Source of the DNA: Homalodisca vitripennis
Taxonomy: Eukaryota > Arthropoda > Insecta > Hemiptera > Cicadellidae
Length of the DNA: 64,000 bases
Assembly (NCBI RefSeq): GCF_021130785.1
Contig: NC_060213.1
Span: 120,347,001-120,411,000, forward strand
Reading direction: 5' to 3'
Shown one piece after another: positions 35,301 through 49,413 of the stretch; the first letter of the stretch is position 1; the number at the start of each line of letters is the position of its first letter. The notes under the pieces were generated by a model. It was not told the origin of the DNA. It ran no database searches and saw only the letters and a list, made by a program, of their open reading frames with translations. The position numbers were made by a program, and so were the translations under genes.

Positions 35301-38300
35301 TAACACATTTAAAATTTAATTATTTTTGCAATTTAGATCCCTTGATGATTACTTGGATGTTTGGATAATTTATGAAAAGTACGAAACCTACAGAAAGGTA
35401 TTATGGCGTATTTAACGTAAATTATATCCTCAACATTCAAACACACCATGCTGTACAATGTTTTATTTAATATTACCTAAAAAGCGTATTGAATACCGGA
35501 CGTCCTTATCATTTTATTTTTAATGGAAAGTTTATTGCATTATGCCGAAATATAACAGATAAATAAGATTAAATTTATCAATTTACCTTCCTTAGACATT
35601 TTAAAACAATTAAAACCATTTTAAATGCAGGTTTGATCAATTACCATGGAATATCCAACTAAACCGATGTTTCTGGCTATTGATATAAGATATTTCCTAG
35701 TTTCTTTTTGTTTAAACACAAGAGTAAAATTAAGGAGCAAAGCATGCTCATGACTGATCCTCCTACAATGTTATAGTTATCGTCGTATATTGTAAAGTTG
35801 GTTATTCGATTTATTTGAAAACTTATTTTATGTACCCGTAAGGGTAATTGTTAAAAGTTGATTGCAAATTAAATATAATTACTTAAAACTGTTTTCCAAC
35901 GCCTAGTTAAGATTTTTTAATGGGTAATACAGTTGTTTAGTAAATTTAAGACTTTTTAACCTTTTTAGTGCTTTCAATATCATTTTCTATGAAAATGGCA
36001 AACTCATGCCGACAATACTGTAAGTAATTGGATAATTGCTTTAGACAAAAGGAATAACTTTCCGATTACCAAACAAAAAGTCAAAACGTTTAGTCTTAGA
36101 TGAAAAGATTGATTTATTAACTTAAAACGTTATTTACTAAAATGTTAATTAAGCCCTAAATACTGTGTAAAAGTCAGCACTTATTTATCTGACGGTATAA
36201 ATTTAAACGTATATTCAATAAGTAACGGAATAAAACAATACTATAAGAGAGTTAGTAATTGTAGTAATCTATCAAAACTATAGTTACCATGTGAAAAACG
36301 AATTAGAAATAAGAGTCTCAATGACAAATTGGGCTAAAAATAAAATTAAAGTTATGAAACTAGAAGTAATCTCATAACCTATAAAAATCACAAAATTTTT
36401 AAATGGATTTATATGATTCGCTGGCAAAGATAAAAACGTTCCACATATCTTGTTGGGAATCTGAGGAACTTCTGATATTTACGGGGGACTTTAATAACGC
36501 GATATTGTTTTCGTACGTTTACTTTCTTGTTGTAGAAGTCAGAAAATAAACTCCCTCTGTGGAATGTGATGCAAAAGTTTGGAAAATGAGTGTTTCCTCT
36601 ATAAACTGAAACTATTATCCGTTACTGTCCACAATTTCAGTGAATAATGTGACTTAATACAAGATAAGCTGAGGTGTTATTAACAGATAAAATATTTTAG
36701 GGACGAGAGAAAACTATGTACTGATTATGGTCCAAATAGGTTTTTGTTTCAAATGTTTTGAAATAGCAAAACAAATAACAAACGTCTTGTAATAATTACT
36801 TGTGACGCAAAGACATAAACGCCCAATTTGTTGGTCTGCAAGCAATTTTAAATAATCACAGCAACGTTATTAATGTTAATACAAATACGGATGAAGTATT
36901 TTCCACCCACTGGGTAGAAGGTAGTAGAGCAGTGCTCTCTATGAACAGCTGCCACCCACCTGGTGGGATGAATATGTAATCTTTTCCAACCTGGTACCAT
37001 TATACTGTTTTTTTACAATATTTGAAAAAATAAAAATTTATAGAAGACAGTATGAATGTCAAATTATTTTCGTTTTATATGAATAATTATGTTTCATTCT
37101 ACTGTCGAACATAGTTTGTGTACAGCCATCTCAATAAAAACTTGCTAAATATAAAATCCAAATCATCAGTTTTGTTTGGGCATGATATATAATGAAACAC
37201 TTGTAAGGGCAATATAATGTGGAAGTGACAAAAATAATAGCGTAGTTGTGGTACGTCCCCGTTATACAAAGCCTAATACTTGCAGTACCCTCGTGAACGT
37301 TCCAATTTATTTTACTCGTGATTTAACTAAATAAATAAAGTTTATCCTGAATATCCATTGTACTAGTATAATTTTGTGTTTCAACCTCCAGCCGCAAATC
37401 CTAGTAATGCGCAATAACAAAAACGAGCTGACATTGACTATTGCGAGAAGTGCCCTTTTAAAGCACTTCAGATTCTTGCTGACTCCTAACAGCATCGACC
37501 GTCAAACTGTGACAAGTCTGAGTCGAAATGACGAAAACCTTCATTTTTAACATTTCTACGTGTTTTAATAAACTTGATTGTCACTATATTTTAAATAAAA
37601 TAAAATTAAATGGTAAACAACCTATAATTTGAATACTGTTTTCTTCCTTGGTTTGTTTATACTCATTGGTGAATGATCCGTAGAAGTAGTGGATAGTTAA
37701 TTTGCAGCTGTTAGGGAAACTAGAATATTTTATTAGAGAAAACAGGAACAGTTATGAATACTGAGAATAGACACAGTACCACAACATTGCCTACGTGCAG
37801 GATGGGTGACACTGACTACCAATCTCACAAAATCCTCGCGAGTCACGTGATAATCTTGTTCTATTCAGGGTATAGTAGTGAAAGTGATTATATCAGATGT
37901 CCCACGTGGTAATTCTGGGAACAATCCGAGCTGGGAAATCTGAACTTTTAAAAAAGCATCCTGAAAACTCTGAACACTGACATGACAGGATGTTGTTTGA
38001 TTCTCTAACGAGTTTTCGGAACAAAGCCACCTTTAGTGATAGCAATGTCTGTATTCTTGAGGCATGCTGATGGCTTGACGTAAAAGTAACCATCAACATC
38101 CTGATATCGATGACATCAGTTTTGACAATACTCGGTTTTCCACGACTATGTCCAATTCCGAAAATATCTCTTACACAACAGTTCATTTAGCATCAAGTTG
38201 GATGTCACCATCAAAACTATCCAGTATAGCATCGTAATGGTGATAACCTTGCTTATATGTGCATATTCGTATACGGTGCACAGACAGTAATTTAAATCCC

Positions 38301-40617
38301 TAAACCTCAGCAACACAGATTACATCCATTTATAAACCGCCCTTCACAAGCAAGATTAGGATTACGCAATACATTAATACATAATTTCGTATAAACTGAG
38401 CCAAGATCTTTTGGAGATGGTGAATTACTACTAAAGTACTCGCGGTAAGTTAAAAATCGAACTATAATTGAAAAATATAATAACATTTGTTTTAATAACC
38501 GAAAGTTAGACCACAACAGCAATGATGCGATTGAGCAAATGAGATATAAAAGATGCTGGAACTATAATACTCCATATCATAAAGAGTCCACATGTTGACG
38601 AAATATGGATTAACAAATCTGCAGGAACAGAGCGGGAGGGTAGACAAAGAAATCCGAGGGTTGACTTTAATAGTCACAGGAATCACAAAAAATGTGTTTT
38701 CTATAAGTGATTTAGATTTGCCACACTATACTTCCTTGAATTATATTACGTGTATGGACGGTGTGAATCAATCTTAAATACCATAATTAATTACATATTG
38801 TAGGCTTAGAAATGATCAAAAACAGAGAATCTGCCCGGAAACCTTAATACATTTAGATTATTGTGCTAACTAATATAAACCCAAACGTACTTAACACTGG
38901 CCTCGGTAACGCTCCCGACTAAGAACAAAGCTTGAACATTTGCACGCGGAACTGTGTATTTACCGTACCAAAGTAAACTGTTTTAATTAATTACCCTCTG
39001 TTGGCTCAGTATAACTATTCTGACTCTAAGAAAGGTACAGCGGACTAATTTGTCCTTGTTCTCGCCAAGGATGTTTCTGGAACAGTTCCGTTCTTACACA
39101 GCCTTATTCTTTATCACAATTATTCAATATGAGGTTAAAAATATATCTTCGTTAAGAAAGGTATTACGTTATCGTAGACAGTTTGAATAAAACTCGCGCA
39201 CACTGCCTTCAATACTTTACCCGTCTCATTAAAACATTTCTTACGTTAAGGGGGCCCTAAATCTGAACCTATAATTTTTATATCGTCAGTTTATGATGGT
39301 TTATTTATTTCTTCAGATTTTTCAGAATGGATATATTTATTGCACTTTCATATAAGTGGCTGATGTAAAATGTAAAAACTTAATTTTTAAAATATTTACA
39401 AACTACAGAATTTTGCAGAACTAAGTGCTCACCGACACGTAATACTTTATATAGTACACACCTATTTTTAATTTTAAAAAGGCCTATGATTTGCTCTGTG
39501 TAGCTGGCTATTCTGACTCATATAGTGTCATCTGCTTTAGTGCTTATAGTTCTTATTACAATCAAAGTGGTCTATAAATAGTAATATTTCCAAAAAAAGT
39601 ATTTCTTTTGTGAAAATTGGTAGAAGTTTTATTGCTGCTGTCCTAATACAATGGCTTATAAGAAGAAAAAATGAAACTCGACGTTTGTCACACAAACGAA
39701 AGAAATAAAGTAAGTCTACAATTCAACGCCTAGATGTAGCATCAACACCTAAAACTATTGAACATAAAGACCTACCTGGCCTACCTTCTAGCTCCAAGGT
39801 AAAACTGAACCAGAACTTTGAGTACTATGATTATCTAGAGTCTATCTTACGAGAAATTAAATTATGTATTTTCTGTCGTTGCGCTTTTTACATAGGTTAT
39901 ATAAGAAGTTTGCAAAAACTGTGAGTCTAACACAACTTTTGAGAACGTACACGCGAGTGGGGCTGTTATAGCCAGTGAATATATCAGGTAAACTCATATA
40001 TATTATCAGTTGAACCTTAGGCTTACTTTAGGCCTCCGAACAATTGGAAAAATTTGAGCTAAGTACTAAAAGACGCTGTGGCATGTTAGGGAAGCGATAT
40101 CGGTGAGAATCTATCTCTATGTACTTCAAGTTATTACGCGATACAAGCAGGTTTAGGTTAGGTTATCGTAAATATGTTATTAGTAGCAAAGTTAAAGACA
40201 ACCTTTAGAGCACTCAAGTGATCTGAGCTTGAATTTGGGTACCATCTCGAGGTATGTTATTTTCCGCCAGAAGTACATTGTGGTACGTGATCAGAGGTCG
40301 GAAAGTACTAAAAGGAAATGCCCCTGAATTTCAGTGCGGCCTCGATGGCGTCTCCCCGCTCATCTGGCGAAAAGATAAATCTCTCGAGATAGTATCTAGT
40401 TTCAGGCTCACATCCCGTGAGCTCTTGTAAATGTCAACTTTAAACTTTTCATATTTATAAATAGTTGTTTTCCGTGGCCTCGTACGGTTTTCAAAAGCTT
40501 TGACCTTGTATGAGCACTTCAGTTTCAGTTGAATTTTATTTCAAACGCCGATATAGTTTGCCTTGTTGCCACAGTTACAAAATCTATAGAAAAAATCTGG
40601 GGTTGTTGAAGGCCAAA
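32371..40617. other. Long AT-rich stretch without a recognisable gene
   Basis: More than 8 kb without a credible coding region. A (TA)n microsatellite lies at about 34199-34216. Short minus-strand frames at 37307-37495, 37893-38186, 38307-38522 and 38492-38686 show no motif. The region could be intronic or intergenic, or may hold short exons I cannot see by eye. Confidence 0.4.
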
Positions 40618-41266
40618 CAGTTATTAGATCATCAGTAGCCGTTAGCAAGGAAGTAGTGTTTAATGGCATTCTCCACACCAGATTGAATATGGAAAGTGGG
40701 ACTGATGTAGTCAGACCGTCATTAGATCATCAGAAGCATTCAGCAAGCAAGTAGTTTTTAATGGCATTCTCCACACCAGGTTGTATAGGGAAAGTGGGAC
40801 TAATGTAGTCAGACTTTCATTAGATCATTAGTAGCATTCAGCAAGCAAGTAGTGTTTGATGGCATTCTCCACACCAGATTGTATAGGAAAAATGGTATTG
40901 ATGTAGTCAGATCGTCATCAGATCATCAGTAGCATTCAGCAAGCAAGTAGTGGTTGATGGCATTCTGCACACCAGATTGTATAGGAAAAATGGTATTGAT
41001 GTAGTCAGATCGTCATCAGATCATCAGTAGCATTTAGCAAAGAAGTAGTGTTTAATTGCATTCTCCACACCAGGTTGTATAGGGAAAGTGGGATTGATAT
41101 AGTCAGACCGTCATCAGATCATCAGAAGCATTCAGCAAGCAAGTAGTGTTTGATGGCATTCTCCACACCAGGTTGTATAGAGAAAATGGGATTGATACAG
41201 TCAGACCGTCACTATATCATCAGTAGCATTCAGCAAGCAAGTAGTTTTTAATTGCATTCTCTCTGG
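40618..41266. repeat. 98-bp tandem array, about 6.5 copies
   Basis: Copies spaced 98 bp apart share gatcatcagtagcattcagc, aagcaagtagt, atggcattctccacaccag and gtagtcagaccgtcat. Landmarks fall at about 40628, 40726, 40824 and 40922. The last copy is cut off after ttaattgcattctctctgg. There is no coding capacity. Confidence 0.95.
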
Positions 41267-43680
41267 TTGTTCTTGGCTACAGACATAAAACCTGTTGATT
41301 ATTTCAACAGCAGTAGAATGTAATTATAATTTTGCGCGTTGTTTTCCATCCCAGTCATGATGAAACAGTCTCAAAGTACATTATTCATGCCTTTACATAC
41401 TTACTAAGAGTTGGAATTAGTTAAGTTTAAGATAAATAATTAACCATCATTTTCGAAGATATATACTTGTTTAATAATTGCCATTTTGTGGCAGGAGGAG
41501 CTCTTTCTTGTATTGAATATAACTATTATGTGTGTGTTAACTGGAAAGCTAAAAACTTCGACTTAAGGATTCCTTCACGCTAGCCTAAAATAGTTTCACT
41601 GTTACTGGAAAGGTTACACATTAAATATTGGATAGAAATTAGAATTATTTTACAATAATTATAAAAACTCCTTCACTCTCAAACCTGAGGGCCCCAAAAA
41701 CACTGCTTTTTTAACTTAAAACTAAAAATATTCAGAATATTGTAATACTTTTCAGTGATCATAACACAACACAGAAGATTTAGAATGTCTTTTATAAGGA
41801 ACATGCCCACGATATCCCTGTTTTAGGTAGGTAATTGGGTGCGAAGCCTCGGGATACTGCTAGTAACTAATAGATGCATAATAGTTTGCAAAACTAAAGA
41901 ATTTTCTGGGAGCAACGCCCATAAAAAAACGACTCATCACTAATACCTCTTATGAGTGGAGATTGTGAAAAACCTCGTGCTGGGCAGACTGCCAGGTTTA
42001 GTTGCATTAAGTTAGAAATTATTGTTGTTTCAGTGCTGCTACTATCGTAAATTTCACAAAACTGCATACAGAGAAAACCTCAGCATCCATAACAATATTA
42101 GATCAAAAACATTGCAAGTATTTTATTCTATATCGCATATAAGCTCAAATATAACTGTTCTCTGTATAAATTTTAAAATACTTGGGATAGATTAGGATAC
42201 CTTAAGCAGAATTTTAGATAATGAATTTGCACAAACAGAAACAAACACACTATATATATTGAATTAAATAAACTAGATCGCCATACAAGTAGATTCTAAA
42301 TTTCCAATGTATTTTTAAATTGTTTGCAACTTTTTCAAGCAAGATTTTGGATCTTTAAAAAAAAAATTAAAACTTATTAAAGAAAATAACTAACTAATCA
42401 ATTTTGAAAGAATTTAGTAATAGAGGATGAGTCAGACTGCCTGTCCGGCTGAACAAAGAAACCAGCTTTCTTCGTTGTAACGAAAATCCCCTTTTTAACC
42501 CCAACAAATTCAGGAAAATTATTTTTAATACCCAAAAATATCCCAAAATGGCATTTTTATGCGTAGGTGTTACTTTTTAATGATTTGACTCATTTTAAAC
42601 ATTTCTCTATCCTCTGATAATTCTGAGAGAAATGAATTTTATCTCGCTTTATTATACAGTTTAATCCAAAATATCAATGTTTTTAATGATAGCTCATCAA
42701 AAATTTAAACAAATCCAAGGTTTACAAAGAAATTCTCTTTCTAAACACGTGTTACAGTTTCAGTTACAGTCAATTATTATTTTTATTCTTTAACATGTAA
42801 TTAATAATAATTTAATATTTTTAATCACTTTAGTAGTTAAAATTTAAAATATTTCAAAGTCGTAAAACCTACAATAATTAAATAGCAGGAAATGGCTTTC
42901 ATTCCATCTTTATCCCATTAATACCTCTATAATAACTATTTCTTTGTATTTAATGTATGGCTTTATCTTGAATGGTTGAGAAATGCCGCCTAAAATATTA
43001 AATTTCATTTTGTTTTGTTGCTATACATTTAGGGTGGGTGGTTTTTCTAACCTTGTATAACGTAACACACTTTACAAGTCAAAAGTTTTAAATTAACATA
43101 AAGAATTTCAAAAACTTTGTACAGTAAATAATGTTGGCACTGTGGCTAAAATATGACTGCTTTGCTTAAAAGATTATCTCTGTGTACTTACCAGCTGTTT
43201 ATATTTGTTTCTTTTATGTTCATTATTGTACGTTTGACCAGAAATAAAGATTACGTTGATATTTAGTACGTACATTAGGGAGGAAAATACGTAATTTTGT
43301 ATATATATTTTGAATTTGAAATATTATAAATCTTTACAAAATAGATAGATAATAAGAACAACGTTTGGAAATAAATAAAATTTAAAATACAGAAAGTGAT
43401 TTTAGCACCAAGGTAGGACAACTGCTGTATTCAATACCACAACACAATACTCGACCACTAAGGGATCCGGAGTGACTTTAGTCTGCAACTGTTAGGTGTG
43501 ATTATGGGAGTGTTCCATAACTATTCTTGAATTAGATTAATTGTTAAAACGAATCATCTGATATCAAGTAGGTTAGGTTGATGTGAAGGTCAATCAGCTG
43601 ATGTATAGTTGATCAATGGATCTAAATTTAAATTTAGCAAATAATAACTGCTTCAGTTACACTTTAATGTTTTATTAATC
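41267..43680. other. AT-rich sequence without a recognisable gene
   Basis: I see nothing beyond AT-rich sequence with short homopolymer runs. Confidence 0.45.
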
Positions 43681-43888
43681 AGCTGGTTTAACCCTTTGAG
43701 TGCAAACATACTAATGGTAGGCCATAGGGTTAGGTATGGAATAGGTTTTCCCCGATAAACGCCTCACAAAATCAGTGGCCATGCTTCCTAGCGTCTGTTT
43801 ACTAACTTTCTGTGGTCAGTGAAGGTTAGATCAAATATATTTTGTGTTACCCAGTTACTCCTTCACTCCTCAGTATAGTCTCGTCACA

Positions 43889-43938
43889 TATTATTATTAT
43901 TATTGATTTTATTATTATTATATATTATTATTATTATG
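43889..43938. repeat. (TTA)n microsatellite
   Basis: Interrupted TTA/ATT trinucleotide repeats stand directly upstream of the LINE relic. Confidence 0.85.
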
Positions 43939-45030
43939 GGGTTTACTTCGTGAACTTAAAGCTTTTGAAATTGAGGGAAACTTATTAAACTGGTTTGGGA
44001 GTTACTTTAAAATAGACCTTTTGTGGTAAAGTCATGAAACAAATTAAATGGTAAAAAGCTACTGAACCAAGGGGTTTCCCAAAGGAGTATTTTAGGTCTG
44101 ATTTTCTTTAATTTTTATGTTAATGGTCTTGCAAAAATGAATTTTCATTATAATCTGTATATGTATGCTGATAACACAGCAATTGCTTTCGCGCATAAAG
44201 ACCTAGTTAACGCTTTTAATTTTATCCAGAAAGGATTATAAAATGTTATTCTAATAGGCACACGATTAAAAGCTAATTAATAACACACCATCATCTGTAG
44301 TTTAAATTTTCATTCATATTAAAGAAATATTGTGATTGTCCTTTAATTGGCATTAATGTTGATGCCAACGAGGAAATAGCAGAATAACAAATTTGTAAAC
44401 AAACAGTATACTCATAAGATATTACAGAGCATAGTAACGCATATTGAATAATTTGAAATTTCTTCAGTTAAATCCCGTTCCTAATGCAAGATATGTAGGG
44501 TCAATCTTTATTTTTGGAGTGGAAGTGCCATGTAAATAATTAGATATATAGGTTTATGGTGAAATTTTAGTTTCTTACAAAACCAAGAGCAGCTCTCAAA
44601 CTCATCTGTAGATGTATGTTTGAATCCTTAATTAGATACGGTGTTGAAGTGTGAGGTGTCGTCTCTCAATCTGCACTTGCACGCATTGAAAGTTTATAAA
44701 GGAGAACACCGTTATTAATTTTGAGTCTTCCCATCCCTAAATATGTGATGAAGGTATACTGTCCATTGAATAAAATTTTGAATGCAAACTATTTTAAAAG
44801 TTGTATAGATGATTGTCTTAAAAGTACCAACTCTAAAACTCGTTATAATTTTAGATCTCTAGAAAAGTAAAAAATGCCGAAATATTACACTTTTTACACT
44901 TACATAAAAAAATTCATTTAGCTTCGTAACTTGGCAAAAATATTTAACAGCTTACCGTACTACATGGAACACTGTGGCCAGTTCTACATTGCAAAGAACC
45001 TTTTTTGTTTTTGACTTTTATAGACAGAAC
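43936..45030 (+). pseudogene. Non-LTR retrotransposon reverse transcriptase relic (CR1/Jockey-like)
   Basis: The relic encodes the palm and thumb of a LINE reverse transcriptase, broken by stops and frameshifts. Seen in order: LRELKAFEIEGNLLNWFGSY (about 43940-44000), matching the L..L...G.....W..SYL motif; NQGVSQRSILGLIFFNFYVN (about 44065-44125), matching GVPQGS.LGP..F.LYIN; and LYMYADNTAIAF (about 44155-44190), the active-site box in which the usual YADD has become YADN. Further on, LTKPRAALKLICRCMFESLI and RYGVEV (about 44575-44655) match the thumb and connector region. The 5' half (endonuclease) is absent, as usual for truncated LINE insertions. The clade assignment is tentative. Confidence 0.85.
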
Positions 45031-47939
45031 AAATAAACCCATCTATATTTTAAAACTCAGCCCGTGATAAATTAATAATATAAATAATAATGGGTTATGA
45101 TATTTATAATTTATTTCTGAGCGAATTACTCGTTTGTGCGATCGCTGTTCAATAATAAATAGATTTTAATATAATTTTCTATAAATATGAAATTTTCATT
45201 GAGATAGAATTTAAAATTAAATAACTTAGTATATTTTCGTGGGCTTGTTTCTTTGATGGACAAATAAGACAGCTTGGGACACGCGGAGATTTATTAGACA
45301 GCCAATAAGGCGAGATCTGCTGTCAGCCGGTGTCTCTCACAACCCACAAATGTAGCTCTCGTGTACTATTGTGTTTGGACCAAATGGTGCAGTGCGAATG
45401 ATACTCTAGCGTAAAGAAAAAAATTAGTGAACAAGTCAGAGATCACTAACCCAACAAAGCCCATAGTGTCACCAGTAGATTGCCTCTATACAAATTACCT
45501 GGCACGGAGTGGAATATTATTTCTTTTGCTGTTTTCTTGGTCTATACACAATATCGACCTAAATTACTTGGCAAGGATTACGCTGAAAACTACTTCACTA
45601 TGGTTTATAATGTTGCAGTGCAACCTTTTTCCAAAAAACAAGTAATAATGTTGAAAAGTATTTTTTTTATTTGTAATGAATTTACAGAATTTTTTTGTAG
45701 ATATAACATTACACATATTTATACAGTCGCAAAAATTAAATACAATTAATAAAATATACATATTACATAGCATTTATTCATTTGACATAAAATAATTGTT
45801 AACAAATTATACAGTTGATGTAAGTTTAAAATTATTTACAGTATAGAGGGGAAACTCCCGCACATGCCTGTCTTAACTGAAATTGATAGTTATTGTGTAA
45901 ATATTACATCTTTGTATTTATTACCAAATATATATAAATAAAAATATACATTTATATAAACTTAACGTATACTAATGAATTAACTCCTGGACTAACAACA
46001 TATAATAGTGGAATAATATCAATACAATCTATAAAAGTAAGTATGTTGTACAGAGAGTTTTATAACAGAGCGATAATTTAATAATTTTCTCTAAGGAATC
46101 CGATATTTGGGGCTGATATTGACAGGAATGTGAGAGGATTAAGAATATGAGCTCCCGTCCCACACGTCGTATTGCACAGTTCCTTTGACAGTAAGGACAC
46201 AGTAATTGACATGCGTCAACACTGGGAATGTAGGTGCAACATTCTCCTCGTTGTAGGGAGACAATTGTTTGCCATGATTTGGGATTCCGTAAGCAGCGTG
46301 ATCAACTTGGGTTACGAAGTGCTGACGTTTACATGTTTTTTTTCATAATTTTATTCTAAGACATTGTGTACGGCAGCGAGCGGTGGGAACCTGAATGGTG
46401 AATTACACGATCCTGCCAAGCATTATCACAGGGATAAGTGCTGTGAATTAGAACTCACGCAGCCTTTTCCTTAAAAACTGCCCATTAGTGAAAATAACCT
46501 TTCCCCCAGTGAAATTAATTTGGAAATTGAAGTTCATATCCTTACCGTTCTAAAAATTATTAACTTTCGCCTTGGTCTGAAATGACCGAAAAATTGTATT
46601 TAGTCAGTCGTATACAACATAACCCTATTGCAGCTGTGCTCATGCCATGACTTACGAAACATTCACTCCAATGTCTGTAAATAAATAAATATACATTCAT
46701 CCAACATGCCAAACAGTTTAACAAGCACTTGGTGCAAAACTTTATCTCGGCTTAGTGAATTGGTCAGTTTGAATTCTCGTTATATTTCGTTTCAATATGT
46801 CAGCCGCTCAAACTTTAAAACCCACAACTCCGTTATTTATGGGCGTATAGAAAGTTTTTTCGTAACAATTAATTTGAAATCTTTAAAAATACACCATATT
46901 AATATGTCAAAAACATCCAACTTACTTATTCCAAATGAGCAGCCGAGAGAATGAGATCATTATTTTTAGAGAATTATTTTTAGATAGGTGAACAAGAAAC
47001 CATGGTTATAATTTATTAGAATTATTTCTTCATACTTGTGAAGTAATATGAAGTTCATAAATATTCCAAGATTGATTTAACCTATAATAGACACGCCATG
47101 GTTGGCGCTCACTCTCACTCAGGTGAGATACACGTTCTATAATATGTAATTACGCAGCTGATAATATTTATAATATACGAGATACGAGATATATAATAGT
47201 GTTTCATCTTGATTTGCAGACACAGTCACACAATTTTTTCTATTGAATCATTAACATCGACTTTTATTCTGGGAGGCTTCAGTTTGTAACAGAACTATTA
47301 TTTGGACATAATGTCAGTGTTTGGAATTTAATACTATTATTAATAATTTATATAAGTGCCATTTTGTTTGTAGCATTAGACGTCTATTTTATTACCACGA
47401 AGGTACAACTACACCTATTAATCTGAATTTAAAAGTAAACAAATCCGAGTATTGTACTCACACATCCAGATTTAACTGTTATCTGTTATATTTTATTCAG
47501 AAATAACAATAAGTCCTCAGTTTGGTATCTTATAACAGGCTGTAAACGTAATAACATATATTTACATAATTGTAATTCTGAATACTATATAGATACAAAA
47601 CACTACAGTACAAGGTAGAATCGGATACAAGGCGTGAGGATATCCACAGTATGTCCTATTACACTAACGACGTGCGATTGAATCTGAAATTACAAACAGT
47701 CGGGTACCAAAAGGACAATGAGCGACATCTTAGTTACGTTTATATGTCCTAATCATACTCTAATTCAGATCATAGTCATATAGAGTAAAATAAATTGTTA
47801 ATTATACTCTATTTTTGTAGGAACTAATTTTAATTAAAGCTATTTTCATATTGTTCAAGGGAAATGGATTTAAAATAACTTATTACAGTAAATTCATTTA
47901 ACAGCCACTACAAAGCTATTTACAAGTTTGTGGAAATTA
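45031..47939. other. AT-rich sequence without a recognisable gene
   Basis: Short frames at 45427-45749 and 46706-46954 have no recognised motif. The patch at 45300-45420 is less AT-rich and contains a CCAAT sequence (about 45303). I see no other structure. Confidence 0.4.
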
Positions 47940-48095
47940 TCTTTGAAACTATTAATTTATTTTTAGCTTTATGATTGAAGGCAATAATCGCTAAACCGTA
48001 ATTTCTTATAGCTGTTACGATCCAGATATTTTTCTTTGTAATTACAAGAACATTCATAATTGGTAACACTCAAGGCGCGTTACTGTTTTTCATCT
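47940..48095. repeat. Dispersed repeat, first copy
   Basis: The series ctttgaaactattaat...gctgttacgatccagatatt...gaacattcataattggtaac...gcgcgtt recurs in the same orientation at about 48950-49092. The copies are moderately diverged and flank the mariner fragment at 48216-48403. Confidence 0.7.
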
Positions 48096-48215
48096 TTTAA
48101 TTTGAAAGGGTGATAAAATTTTGGGAAATTACCATCGTTATATTTTACTAAATTAGAATACTATGAGTCTGTTAGTAACTTATAACGATGGCAAAAATCT
48201 AAAATTTAATCTAAA

Positions 48216-48403
48216 ATCGTCGAATTTAGCTATCGTCTGGATGTTGTTCGTGCTGCTGCTGGTGGACATACAGAACATTTGTAATAACATACCTAAACCT
48301 TTAAGATTTTGTGAGTACTTTGCAATAAATATTATTTTTGTAGTAAATTTTTAGCAATATTTATTGAGTTTTAAAATCAGTTCATTCATTTTGATACACG
48401 CTG
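48216..48403 (+). mobile_element. 3' end of a mariner (DD41D-type) element
   Basis: This matches the reverse complement of about 12832-13012: gaatttagctatcgtctgga, then a tail encoding the end of the transposase (HIEHL-type, here changed to HTEHL), a short 3' UTR and the terminal repeat ending cattttgatacacgctg. Only the 3' end is present, so it is a truncated second copy in the opposite orientation to the element at 12832-16089. Confidence 0.85.
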
Positions 48404-48949
48404 TAGTTGTGAGTCTTAGTAACAACACATTGAAAAGTACAACTAAGTTCTCTAACTAACTGCGAGTACGAGGGAAGCATTTACAAAGTATCGTTCGTTA
48501 ACACTCCAATTATTAAATATTGCTTTCAAACACTCCTCAGATTCTCCTCATGTCTGTTACGCTCGAGAGCGCCAGTTAATTATTTTGTCTCTAACAGCGC
48601 ACAGATACTGTATAGTTTAATTGCATTTATCGTTACAATTTGTCTTTAATTAATAAGAAATAAGTTAAAAACATGTATTCAATTTCTAGATATTTTATCA
48701 TTTTTTCCTTCACTATTTTGAAAGGGCATTTGTGGACAAAATAAAGAGTTCCGTTCTAAGGACTGATCCTTGGGGTACACCTCTAAGTATTGGAAGTGGG
48801 AGCGATTTGGTTTCATATATGTCACTGTATTGATAAAGACAATCTAAAAATGCAATAAATTCGATATCTGAAAATCGTTGCGTTGTTAAAATAACGGTTT
48901 ACGAAGTTTTTCCTGTTACTAATGTTATAACAACCCAAAAGTATTTATC

Positions 48950-49092
48950 CTTGAAACCATTAATATATTTTAAGTTGTTTTTATTTTAGAGCAATAGACA
49001 CTAACACTTCATTTATTATGGCTGTAACGATCAAAATATTTATATTTGTAACTATAGAACATTCATAATTGGTAACTCTTAGACGCGTTGAA
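48950..49092. repeat. Dispersed repeat, second copy
   Basis: The series ccttgaaaccattaat...gctgtaacgatcaaaatatt...gaacattcataattggtaac...acgcgtt matches 47940-48095 in direct orientation, about 1010 bp away. Confidence 0.7.
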
Positions 49093-49413
49093 CAATACAC
49101 ACAACAATGTTCTTGTCCGTGCACACCTACAATACATATATGTGTACTATAAACACGTGTATGCATTCAATGATGATCAATGCTAAGTGACTTCGAATAT
49201 ACTCTGCCGCGGCAAAAGTATTAAAACATGTAAGGTTTTTATATTATATTTAATTACAAAAGGTTTATAAAATTCTTTAAGTTACAAAATTAAATCATGG
49301 ATTGTTTTAATTACGTTACTCCACTTGCAAGGTTTTAAATATTGCAAAAATTTTTATCTGCAGCCATTTTTATTTGGGTCCAATTATATTTGTCCATTTA
49401 TCATTTCAGACGC
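49093..49413. other. AT-rich sequence without a gene
   Basis: I see nothing in this stretch. Confidence 0.45.
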
